In this document: positions 1 to 5,311 of the stretch, in pieces
Layout: each line of letters opens with the position of its first letter
How positions within the stretch are numbered: position 1 is the stretch's first letter
DNA from: JAOUEA01 sp039933515
Lineage (GTDB): Bacteria; Actinomycetota; UBA4738; HRBIN12
Direction of reading: 5' to 3'
DNA: 5,672 bases
Assembly (NCBI GenBank): GCA_039933515.1
Contig: JBDTNY010000016.1
Location: 1-5,672 of the forward strand
Made by a program: the position numbers and the translations under genes
Notes under the pieces: model-generated
What the model was told of the DNA's origin: nothing
Database searches by the model: none
What the model saw: only the letters and a program-made list of their open reading frames with translations

Positions 1-2
1 AC

Positions 3-128
3 GCCACCGGGCACCTGTGGCTGAACCAGCCCTCCCGTCTGGAAGGGAAGCGCACGACCACGATGGAGCGCCTCTTCTCCACGCATCCGCCGCTCGACGA
101 GCGGATCAAGCGCCTCGAGGAGATGTGA
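3..128 (+). CDS. htpX: M48 family zinc metalloprotease (HtpX-like), C-terminal end only
   Basis: The frame is open from the window edge and gives 41 residues before TGA. The tail contains LFSTHPPLDERIKRLEEM, the typical ending of HtpX and related M48 proteases (F-S-T-H-P-P, then x-x-R-I-x-R-L). These are membrane-embedded, zinc-dependent endopeptidases that degrade damaged membrane proteins. The HEXXH zinc site and the transmembrane helices would lie upstream, outside the window, so catalysis cannot be checked here. Assignment to HtpX itself rather than another M48 member rests on this tail alone. The next gene begins about 126 bases downstream behind its own promoter-like sequence, so the two are probably transcribed separately. 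Confidence 0.85.
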   Translation, partial: ATGHLWLNQPSRLEGKRTTTMERLFSTHPPLDERIKRLEEM

Positions 129-155
129 CGATCCGGTCGTGATGGCCTGGGGTGT

Positions 156-184
156 TTGAGCCTCCGGGGAACCGCCGCTACCAT
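156..184 (+). promoter_or_regulatory. Putative sigma-70-type promoter for the DUF3048 gene
   Basis: TTGAGC (156-161) and TACCAT (179-184) are separated by exactly 17 bases. The first keeps TTGA of the -35 consensus and the second has the TAnnnT form of a -10 box. Transcription would start near 191, giving a leader of about 64 bases before the GTG at 255. Motif match only; no experimental support. Confidence 0.5.
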
Positions 185-191
185 AGATGTC

Positions 192-211
192 CGGGTCCCT
201 GCTGGGACCCG
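192..211 (+). repeat. Perfect 8-bp hairpin in the DUF3048 5' leader
   Basis: CGGGTCCC (192-199) and GGGACCCG (204-211) are exact reverse complements around the four-base loop TGCT. No T-tract follows, so it is not a standard intrinsic terminator. It lies at the predicted 5' end of the DUF3048 transcript, where it could protect the mRNA or act as a dyad for a DNA-binding protein. Function is inference. Confidence 0.5.
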
Positions 212-254
212 TTCTCATGCCGAACCTCATCTCGCATCTCCGGGAGGTAGCAAC

Positions 255-1307
255 GTGGCGTTGACCTCGCGCGGCAAGACCCTGATCGCCGGTGTGGCGA
301 CCGTCGCCCTCGTGGGCGGTGGCGCGCTGGTGTTCACCGGCAACGCGGGCCCCGTCAGCACGATCACGACGAAGTTCGTCGGCGCCGACCCCGACCCCTG
401 CCCGCTGACGGGGATCGTGCCGACCGGCGACAAGCCGGTCCCGACCCGACCCGTGCTCGCGGTCAAGGTCGAGAACACCCCCGACTCGTACCCTCTCGCC
501 GGCCTGAACGAGGCTGACATCGTGTACGAGGAAGTCGTCGAGGGTGGCATCACGCGCTTCATCGCCGTCTACCATTGTCAGGGTGCCCCGCTCGTCGGCC
601 CCGTGCGCTCGGCGCGCACGACCGATCCGAAGATCCTGCTGCAGTTCGGTGCACGTCCGCTGCTGGCGTTCTCCGGCGGCGCTCCGAAGGTCGTGAACAT
701 CGTTCGCAAGGCGGGCGTGATCGAACTCACCGAGGACGATCCCGCGCCGGCGTTCACGCGCGACGACGCCCGCGTGATCCCGCACAACCTGTTCACTGGC
801 ACCCAGAAGCTGTGGGCCGCCGCCGCGAAAGCGCACAAGGCGGCGACGGCGCCCGAGCCGGTGTTCACCTACGACGAAGCGACCCCCAAGCCGAGCAAGA
901 AGACCGCCTCAGCCACCATCGTCTTCTCGAGTCTGGCCACCGCGGAGTGGCACTGGGAGGGCGGGCGGTGGGTGCGCTACCTCGATGGCAGCCCGATGAC
1001 GCTCGAGAGCGGCGACGAGATCGCGGCCGACAACGTGGTGATCCAGCAGGTGGAGACCACCGAGAGCACCCAGTTCAGTGACGTCGCGGACTACCCCTCG
1101 CCCGAGGTCACGGTGACCGGCAGCGGGAAGGCCTGGGTCCTGCGCGACGGCAAGCTGATCATCGGTACGTGGGAGCGCGCCTCCGAGGGTGACCTGACCG
1201 TCTTCCGCACGAAGAAGGGTGACGAGATCGCCCTGACGCCCGGCACGACGTTCGTCGAGCTGGCGCCCACGGGCATGTTCGACGCCACGATCACGTTCGG
1301 CAAGTAG
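255..1307 (+). CDS. Membrane-anchored DUF3048 (YerB-like) protein
   Basis: The protein has 350 residues. The GTG at 255 is chosen because GGGAGGT (242-248) sits six bases upstream; a longer TTG start at 156 lies inside the predicted promoter and adds a residue stretch with no family features. Residues 8-28 form a hydrophobic segment after a short basic N-terminus, so the protein is probably exported and anchored or cleaved there. No lipobox Cys is seen, unlike lipoprotein YerB of Bacillus. The DUF3048 N-terminal domain covers about 65-195, with the signatures KVENTPDSYPLAGLNEADIVYEE cut here to its core KVENTPDSYPLAGLNEADIV (71-90), GPVRSAR (115-121) and PHNLF (176-180). The C-terminal domain spans about 220-348 and includes GKLIIGTW (299-306). 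C49 and C108 could form a disulfide outside the membrane. The biochemical function of the family is not established. No T-rich terminator separates it from pdxS. Confidence 0.93.
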   Translation: MALTSRGKTLIAGVATVALVGGGALVFTGNAGPVSTITTKFVGADPDPCPLTGIVPTGDKPVPTRPVLAVKVENTPDSYPLAGLNEADIVYEEVVEGGITRFIAVYHCQGAPLVGPVRSARTTDPKILLQFGARPLLAFSGGAPKVVNIVRKAGVIELTEDDPAPAFTRDDARVIPHNLFTGTQKLWAAAAKAHKAATAPEPVFTYDEATPKPSKKTASATIVFSSLATAEWHWEGGRWVRYLDGSPMTLESGDEIAADNVVIQQVETTESTQFSDVADYPSPEVTVTGSGKAWVLRDGKLIIGTWERASEGDLTVFRTKKGDEIALTPGTTFVELAPTGMFDATITFGK

Positions 1308-1320
1308 CCTCCGAGCCACC

Positions 1321-1359
1321 TCGCCGCACCGGTTCGGCGACCGGGCGAACGGTTCCCGG
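1321..1359 (+). terminator. Dyad-rich spacer after the DUF3048 gene, possible weak terminator
   Basis: TCGCCG (1321-1326) pairs with CGGCGA (1335-1340) around an eight-base loop, and CCGGG (1341-1345) pairs with CCCGG (1355-1359). GTTCG (1332-1336) can instead pair with CGAAC (1346-1350), so the folds are mutually exclusive. No run of T follows. This may be a T-less GC-type terminator between the DUF3048 gene and pdxS, or simply a consequence of high GC. Confidence 0.25.
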
Positions 1360-1362
1360 CGG

Positions 1363-1368
1363 TACACT
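1363..1368 (+). promoter_or_regulatory. Possible -10 box upstream of pdxS
   Basis: TACACT has the TAnnnT form and would start transcription near 1375, about 39 bases before the pdxS GTG. No acceptable -35 hexamer is present at 16-18 bases upstream, so the call depends on a -10-driven promoter, which is common in actinomycetes. Confidence 0.25.
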
Positions 1369-1400
1369 CGGGGGGCAGGGTTCGTCCCGTAGTTCGTCCG

Positions 1401-1406
1401 AGGAGG
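1401..1406 (+). promoter_or_regulatory. pdxS ribosome binding site
   Basis: AGGAGG lies seven bases before the GTG at 1414 and fixes this start. It is the strongest Shine-Dalgarno match in front of any recognised gene in the window, fitting the need for abundant PdxS subunit. Confidence 0.8.
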
Positions 1407-1413
1407 GTACGTC

Positions 1414-2295
1414 GTGGAACGCGAAACCGGCACGTTTCGGGTGAAGTCCGGCCTGGCGGAGATGCTGAAGGGCGGCGTCATCATGGACGTCACCACAGCC
1501 GACCAGGCCAAGATCGCCGAGGACGCCGGTGCTTGCGCCGTCATGGCGCTCGAGCGCGTGCCGGCCGACATCCGGCGCGACGGGGGCGTCGCGCGGATGG
1601 CCGACGCCACCAAGATCGAGGAGATCCAGCAGGTCGTCTCGATCCCCGTCATGGCGAAGGCCCGCATCGGTCACTTCGTCGAGGCCCAGATCCTCCAGTC
1701 GCTGAACGTCGACTACATCGACGAGTCCGAGGTGCTCACGCCCGCCGACGAGGAGTACCACATCGATAAGTGGGCCTTCACGGTGCCGTTCGTGTGCGGC
1801 GCACGTAACTTGGGCGAGGCGCTGCGGCGCATCGCCGAGGGCGCCGCGATGATCCGCACGAAGGGCGAGGCGGGGACCGGCAACGTCGTCGAGGCAGTTC
1901 GCCACGAGCGCGCGATCCTCCGCGAGATCGCCGAGTGCACGACGCTGCGGCCCGAGCAGTACGTGACGAAGGCCAAGGAGATCGGGGCGCCCGTCGAGCT
2001 CGTGCGGATGGTGGCCGAGCAGGGCCGCCTGCCGGTCGTGAACTTTTCCGCCGGAGGGATCGCCACGCCCGCCGACGCCGCACTGATGATGCAGCTCGGG
2101 GTCGACGGTGTGTTCGTGGGCTCGGGGATCTTCAAGTCCGAGGACCCGGCCATGATGGCGCGCGCGATCGTCGAGGCCACCACGCACTTCCAGGACGCAG
2201 ACGTGCTGGCCAAGGTCTCGCACGGACTCGGCGATCCGATGGCCGGCCTCGAGATCGCGACGCTCGAGACCCGACTGCAGGACCGCGGCTGGTAG
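1414..2295 (+). CDS. pdxS: Pyridoxal 5'-phosphate synthase, lyase subunit PdxS
   Basis: PdxS makes pyridoxal 5'-phosphate (vitamin B6) from ribose 5-phosphate, glyceraldehyde 3-phosphate and ammonia supplied by PdxT, in the cytosol. Family members form a dodecamer of TIM barrels decorated by PdxT. The 293-residue length is normal for the family and the alignment appears complete from the GTG start. D25 in GGVIMDV, K82 in VMAKARIGH and K150 in IRTKGEAGTG match the catalytic Asp24, Lys81 and Lys149 of Bacillus PdxS; the two lysines carry the covalent sugar intermediates. The phosphate-binding GEAGTGNVVEAVRH (151-164) and the late barrel motifs FSAGGIATPADAALMMQLG (211-229) and FVGSGIF (234-240) are intact. 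It is followed closely by pdxT, the usual operon partner. No dedicated PdxR-type regulator is seen in the window. Confidence 0.98.
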   Translation: MERETGTFRVKSGLAEMLKGGVIMDVTTADQAKIAEDAGACAVMALERVPADIRRDGGVARMADATKIEEIQQVVSIPVMAKARIGHFVEAQILQSLNVDYIDESEVLTPADEEYHIDKWAFTVPFVCGARNLGEALRRIAEGAAMIRTKGEAGTGNVVEAVRHERAILREIAECTTLRPEQYVTKAKEIGAPVELVRMVAEQGRLPVVNFSAGGIATPADAALMMQLGVDGVFVGSGIFKSEDPAMMARAIVEATTHFQDADVLAKVSHGLGDPMAGLEIATLETRLQDRGW

Positions 2296-2320
2296 CCGTG
2301 CTCCGCCCGCGGTGACCTCC

Positions 2321-2878
2321 GTGAAGGCCGGTGTCCTCGCACTTCAGGGAGACTTCCGCGAGCATGCGTTAGCGTTCGCAGCCGCCGGGGCAACGCCGGT
2401 CGAGGTCCGCACGGCCGCGCAGCTCGACGACGTCGACTGCCTCGCGATCCCCGGCGGGGAGTCCACCACGATCAGCAAGCTCGCCCGCCTCTACGGCCTG
2501 GTCGAGCCGATCCGCGAGCGCGTGGCTGCCGGCATGCCGATCTTCGGGACCTGCGCGGGCATGATCGTGCTCGCCGAACGAGTGCTCGGAGGCGAACCGT
2601 TGTTCTCCCTGATGGACGTCACGGTTCGACGCAACGCCTACGGCCGCCAGGCGGATTCGTTCGAGGCCGAGGTGGAGGTGCGCGGTGTGGACCATGCGGT
2701 GCGCGGCGTGTTCATCCGAGCCCCGTGGATCGAAGACGTCGGCCCCGGCGTCGAGGTGCTCGCGACCTTCGAGGACCGTCCGGTCGTCGTGGAGCAGGGC
2801 CATCTGCTTGTGGCATCCTTCCACCCGGAGCTCGTGGGTGAGACCGGTCTCCACGACTACCTGCTGAGGAAGGTGTAG
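2321..2878 (+). CDS. pdxT: Pyridoxal 5'-phosphate synthase, glutaminase subunit PdxT
   Basis: PdxT hydrolyses glutamine and channels the ammonia to PdxS. From the GTG at 2321 it has 185 residues and opens MKAGVLALQGDFREH, the standard PdxT beginning; GGTGA (2311-2315) five bases upstream can serve as ribosome site. A GTG at 2312 in the same frame would add only three residues and has no ribosome site, but cannot be excluded. The class I glutaminase triad is complete: C78 in FGTCAGM, with H168 and E170 in SFHPEL. PGGEST (45-50) forms the oxyanion region, and RRNAYGRQADSFE (103-115) is diagnostic of PdxT rather than other glutamine amidotransferases. It starts 25 bases after the pdxS stop and ends four bases before yebC, so all three are probably co-transcribed. 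Confidence 0.97.
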   Translation: MKAGVLALQGDFREHALAFAAAGATPVEVRTAAQLDDVDCLAIPGGESTTISKLARLYGLVEPIRERVAAGMPIFGTCAGMIVLAERVLGGEPLFSLMDVTVRRNAYGRQADSFEAEVEVRGVDHAVRGVFIRAPWIEDVGPGVEVLATFEDRPVVVEQGHLLVASFHPELVGETGLHDYLLRKV

Positions 2879-2882
2879 CGCG

Positions 2883-3632
2883 ATGTCGGGCCATTCCAAG
2901 TGGGCGACGATCAAACGCAAGAAGGAAGCGACCGATTCCAAGCGGTCGAACATGTACGCGAAGCTGCTGCGCGCCGTGGAGGTCGCAGCCCGAGAGGGCG
3001 GCGGCAACATCGACGGGAACATGACGCTCGCCTCTGCCGTCGAGAAGGCCAAGAGCTTCTCGGTCCCCAGCGACAACATCGAGCGGGCGATCAAGCGTGG
3101 GACGGGCGAGGACAGCTCCGGCGCTCGGTACGAGGAGCTCTTCTACGAGGGCTACGCGCCAGGAGGTGTCGCGCTCTTGATCGAGGCGCTCACCGACAAC
3201 CGGAACCGCACGGGCCAGGAGATCCGTCACGCCTTCACGCGCAACAACGGGAACCTCGGCGAGTCCGGGAGCGTGGCGTGGCAGTTCACGCGCAAGGGCC
3301 TGATCGTCGTCGAGAAGTCGGTCTCGCCCGACGAGGAGCGGATGCTGGAGCTCGCGCTCGAATCCGGCGCCGAGGACCTGAGCGACTCCGAGAGCTCGTG
3401 GGACATCGTGACCGACCCGCAGACGTTCAAGGACGTGCAGGCCGCGCTCGAGGCCGCGGGTGTGCCGGTGTTCTCCGCCGAGATCTCGATGCTGCCCCAG
3501 ACCGCGATCCCGGTCGGCGGCGGCGAGGCCCGGCAAGTGCTGAACCTGATCGAGGCGCTCGAGGAGCTCGACGACGTGCAGAACGTCTACGCGAACTTCG
3601 ACATCCCCGAAGAGGTCATGGCCTCGCTCTGA
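2883..3632 (+). CDS. yebC: YebC/PmpR family translation or transcription factor
   Basis: The 249 residues are full length for the family, starting with the hallmark MSGHSKWATIKRKKEATD (1-18). Other family motifs are EVAAREGGGNIDGN (33-46), DNIERAIKRGTGE (64-76), YEGYAPGGVALLIEALTDNR (88-107) and GNLGESGSVAWQF (123-135). Members were first described as DNA-binding regulators; more recent work on bacterial and mitochondrial (TACO1) relatives supports a ribosome-associated role that eases stalling at proline-rich stretches. Which role applies here cannot be told from sequence. The ribosome site GAGGAAGG (2866-2873) lies inside the end of pdxT, indicating coupled expression. Family members commonly sit directly before ruvC; here about 1.15 kb separates them. 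Confidence 0.97.
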   Translation: MSGHSKWATIKRKKEATDSKRSNMYAKLLRAVEVAAREGGGNIDGNMTLASAVEKAKSFSVPSDNIERAIKRGTGEDSSGARYEELFYEGYAPGGVALLIEALTDNRNRTGQEIRHAFTRNNGNLGESGSVAWQFTRKGLIVVEKSVSPDEERMLELALESGAEDLSDSESSWDIVTDPQTFKDVQAALEAAGVPVFSAEISMLPQTAIPVGGGEARQVLNLIEALEELDDVQNVYANFDIPEEVMASL

Positions 3633-3766
3633 GGGAGCGGATGATTCCGCGCGACCTGAAGGACCGCCGCCGTTGTCACGGGTAGGCCGGCGAGGAGGGT
3701 GTGGTTGCCGGGCAGCTCGAGCGAGCACGACGGTGGTGCCCTTTCGAACGGCTGCATACATGGTGT

Positions 3767-3779
3767 GGTAGCCGCTACC
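3767..3779. repeat. 13-base palindrome
   Basis: GGTAGC (3767-3772) and GCTACC (3774-3779) are exact reverse complements around a single central C (3773). Such a compact, odd-centred dyad fits a dimeric repressor site better than an RNA hairpin, because the loop would be too small. No regulator is encoded beside it, so this is only a candidate operator. Confidence 0.35.
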
Positions 3780-3813
3780 GGGGACGCTTTCGACGCACAA
3801 CGAGGCACTGCTA

Positions 3814-3842
3814 TCAAGTCGAAGTCTCGCCGCCCGACTTGA
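3814..3842. repeat. Perfect 8-bp inverted repeat with 13-base loop
   Basis: TCAAGTCG (3814-3821) and CGACTTGA (3835-3842) are exact reverse complements. The arms are less GC-rich than most chance dyads in this sequence. AAGTC recurs directly after the left arm (3822-3826). No T-run follows. It could be a bidirectional terminator remnant, an operator, or the end of a lost element. Confidence 0.4.
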
Positions 3843-3887
3843 ACAAGCGGTGACAGGGGTCCGGATCCGCCGCTACTCGCGCGTGCC

Positions 3888-3917
3888 TTGACCTGGATCG
3901 AGCGTCCGAGCTAACGT
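3888..3917 (+). promoter_or_regulatory. Putative promoter for the secreted-protein gene
   Basis: TTGACC (3888-3893) and TAACGT (3912-3917) are 18 bases apart; the -35 box matches five of six consensus bases and the -10 box has the TAnnnT form. Transcription would start around 3924, which coincides with an ATG. That ATG could be read leaderless, but its first 35 codons are arginine-rich and not protein-like, so I favour a leader of about 105 bases to the ATG at 4029. Confidence 0.45.
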
Positions 3918-3962
3918 GTTGTTATGAAGCACAACGGCGGGTCGGTCGAGCGTGGATTCGGC

Positions 3963-3996
3963 GTCTCGTGGGGGTCCAGGCAACGACACCCGAGAC
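3963..3996 (+). repeat. Imperfect hairpin in the leader of the secreted-protein gene
   Basis: GTCTCG (3963-3968) pairs exactly with CGAGAC (3991-3996). Inside it, GG (3971-3972) can pair with CC (3989-3990) and GTC (3974-3976) with GAC (3985-3987), leaving a two-base bulge, one mismatch and an eight-base loop. It lies between the predicted transcription start and the ATG at 4029. Chance folding is possible in such GC-rich DNA. Confidence 0.25.
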
Positions 3997-4028
3997 AAGG
4001 ACCCCGGAGACGTGTGGGACGGTGGCGC

Positions 4029-4091
4029 ATGATCTCGAGGTATCGACTCTTGGTGTCTGTGTGCGCCGTGCTCGCAGCGGCTCCGTTTTGC
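4029..4091 (+). other. Out-of-frame signal peptide segment of the following secreted-protein gene
   Basis: The ATG at 4029 encodes MISRYRLLVSVCAVLAAAPF: a short basic start (R4, R6), then a hydrophobic core (7-20), as in a Sec signal peptide. The next codons in this frame turn arginine-rich and reach a stop at 4230-4232. Dropping one T from the TTTT run at 4086-4089 instead continues PFACANDQP, which supplies an A-C-A signal peptidase I site and enters the frame of the 4144-4713 body. The upstream ribosome site is weak (GGTGG at 4021-4025). The segment is therefore best read as the true N-terminus of that gene, separated by a one-base shift. Confidence 0.55.
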
Positions 4092-4143
4092 CTGCGCCAA
4101 CGACCAACCCCGGCATCCTCGCCAAACCGACACTTCCGGCTAC

Positions 4144-4713
4144 GTGTTCGACCACGTCTCCGTACGTGGGCGCGACGAGGGAGCGATGTGGGTAGCGACA
4201 GTCGGTTGGGATGCTCACTGGAGGACGGCTGAGTTCCCTGGCGTGCGGAGGTGCACATGGTCGGTCTCAGATGCGGATGGTGGCAGCGTTGGAATCTACA
4301 CCGACAACCTGACCATCATGCAGGACGTTGCCGAGGACCTTGAGTTGTCCATCGAGACCTCGGGTCGGCCTGCGGCTGCCTCGATGACGTGCGAGCCCGA
4401 TCGACTCGATGTAGGCCGGCCCTACTCGTATGAGATCTCGAAGGTCGAAGCGCTAGCGCCTGAGCGAGAGGGCGACCCATGGCGCCTGCGATATGACGCG
4501 CGGTGGCAGGGCGTCGGCGCAGCGGGGCCCGTCACGTGCGTGGCGGAGCTGATCGAGTCGAGCGGAGGACCCACCCTGGTCGATGAGGTGAATATCTTCG
4601 CCGCGGATGGAGTGGCGATCGCGGGGGAAATCTCGGTCCCCGGGTCATCCACGCTAGGCCCCGGTGTTGTCCAGGGCGGCCGGATCTCAGAGTGCCGCCC
4701 CCTCGGAGGCTAG
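4144..4713 (+). CDS. Unrecognised secreted protein body with two ~95-residue repeats (N-terminus frameshifted)
   Basis: I do not recognise a named family. The intact frame from the GTG at 4144 gives 189 residues, but that GTG has no ribosome site and falls inside the first strand of a repeat, so it is probably not the real start. Joined to the signal peptide at 4029 by removing one T at 4086-4089, the product would be 227 residues. Two copies of one unit are visible: EGxxW (12-16 and 109-113), DAxW (23-26 and 118-121), Cys exactly eleven residues after that Trp (37 and 132), E-L/I-S-I/V (67-70 and 162-165) and C-x-P (83-85 and 184-186). Each unit thus carries one Cys pair, fitting a disulfide-bonded extracytoplasmic beta-sandwich; the fold is inference. 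Third-position GC is lower than in neighbouring genes, suggesting accessory or acquired DNA. It may be a pseudogene, or intact with a sequencing error. Confidence 0.6.
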   Translation: MFDHVSVRGRDEGAMWVATVGWDAHWRTAEFPGVRRCTWSVSDADGGSVGIYTDNLTIMQDVAEDLELSIETSGRPAAASMTCEPDRLDVGRPYSYEISKVEALAPEREGDPWRLRYDARWQGVGAAGPVTCVAELIESSGGPTLVDEVNIFAADGVAIAGEISVPGSSTLGPGVVQGGRISECRPLGG

Positions 4714-4747
4714 GGCGAGCACGCTAGGTTCGAGGTCTTGGGCTTCC

Positions 4748-4776
4748 TTGAGATACATCAACTCCGACCTTAGACT
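4748..4776 (+). promoter_or_regulatory. Strong putative promoter for ruvC
   Basis: TTGAGA (4748-4753) matches five of six -35 consensus bases, and TAGACT (4771-4776) is a TAnnnT -10 box matching four of six, with the optimal 17-base spacer. Transcription would begin about 4783-4787, at or within a few bases of the ruvC ATG. No Shine-Dalgarno lies before that ATG, consistent with leaderless translation, which is frequent in actinomycetes. Confidence 0.65.
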
Positions 4777-4786
4777 GAGCGAACTC

Positions 4787-5311
4787 ATGTTCGATACCTG
4801 TGTGCTCGGCGTTGACCCCGGCATCGCCCGGCTCGGCCTCGCGGTGGTCGCCTCCGAGGGCCGCCGCCAGTCGCTGGTGTGGGCCGACACGGTTCGCACG
4901 CCCTCGGACATGGCCGAAGCGAGCCGGTTGCGGCTCCTTGCCGAAGCCATGCGCGCCGCGATCGGCGAGCACCACCCGACCGCCGTGGCGCTCGAGCGGG
5001 TGGCCTTCAACCGGAACACGGTGAGCGCGCTGACCGTGGCGCGCGCCACCGGGGCCGTCATGGTCGTCGCGGCCGAGGCCGGGCTCGACGTTGCCGAATA
5101 CAGCCCGAGTGAGGTCAAGAGCGCCGTGACCGGCATGGGGAACGCCGACAAGGAGCAGGTGCGCTCGGCGCTCGTCCGCGTCCACGGCCTGCGCGACGTG
5201 CCCTCCCAGCCCGACGCCGCCGACGCCGTGGCCGTGGCGCTCACCTACCTCGCCGGCGCCGCATTGCGCGCGGCCGGGACCCGGGCGACGGCGAAGCTGG
5301 GAGCCCGATGA
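4787..5311 (+). CDS. ruvC: Holliday junction resolvase RuvC
   Basis: RuvC is the dimeric, magnesium-dependent endonuclease that cuts Holliday junctions in recombinational repair. From the ATG at 4787 it has 174 residues, normal for the family, beginning FDTCVLGVDPGIARLGLAVV. All four acidic catalytic residues are present: D10 (GVDPG), E70 (ALERV), D143 and D146 (PDAADAVAVAL), matching D7, E66, D138 and D141 of E. coli. SPSEVKSAVTGMGNADKEQV (106-125) is the conserved DNA-contacting segment. In the loop after E70 the sequence is ERVAFNRN: by ungapped alignment A73 occupies the place of E. coli Phe69, while F74 follows. A longer in-frame TTG start at 4664 would run through the promoter and add unrelated residues, so it is rejected. 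The stop overlaps the ruvA start (ATGA). Confidence 0.97.
   Translation: MFDTCVLGVDPGIARLGLAVVASEGRRQSLVWADTVRTPSDMAEASRLRLLAEAMRAAIGEHHPTAVALERVAFNRNTVSALTVARATGAVMVVAAEAGLDVAEYSPSEVKSAVTGMGNADKEQVRSALVRVHGLRDVPSQPDAADAVAVALTYLAGAALRAAGTRATAKLGAR

Larger units (their letters stand above)
3633..3887. other. Spacer after yebC without a convincing gene
   Basis: No reading frame here has the third-position GC bias or family features of the neighbouring genes. A short dyad GCGGA-TGAT-TCCGC (3637-3650) follows the yebC stop and could be a weak terminator, though no T-run follows it. The stretch also holds a strong ribosome-site-like GAGGAGG (3692-3698) followed by two short overlapping frames (45-50 codons), and the two inverted repeats listed separately. 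It may be decayed accessory DNA; I see no tRNA, insertion sequence or attachment site. Confidence 0.5.

Noticed and set aside
156..254. Longer TTG start for the DUF3048 protein
   Set aside because: The added 33 codons overlap the predicted promoter and hairpin, lack a ribosome site, and push the membrane segment away from the N-terminus; the GTG at 255 has GGGAGGT at good spacing.
3743..3749. TTCGAAC, reminiscent of a tRNA T-loop
   Set aside because: The flanks do not form a T-stem and no acceptor or anticodon arm can be found around it.
909..3800. Long minus-strand open frames opposite the DUF3048 gene, pdxS, pdxT and yebC (for example 1291-2223 and 2712-3800)
   Set aside because: They lie antisense to well-identified conserved genes, are rich in Arg, His and Asp/Gly, show no family motif, and are expected in high-GC DNA where stops are rare.
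3587..3817. 76-codon minus-strand frame running into the end of yebC
   Set aside because: It overlaps yebC antisense, has no clear ribosome site or recognisable motif; probably chance.
3968..4195. 75-codon + strand frame across the start of the secreted-protein gene
   Set aside because: It has no signal peptide or ribosome site, and the two other + frames carry the protein-like halves.
3873..4258. Three overlapping minus-strand frames in the yebC-ruvC gap
   Set aside because: They overlap one another in different frames, are rich in Arg/Pro/Ser and lie opposite the better-supported signal peptide and body.
4664..4786. Longer TTG start for RuvC
   Set aside because: It would overlap the end of the secreted-protein gene and the ruvC promoter and adds 41 residues absent from RuvC proteins.
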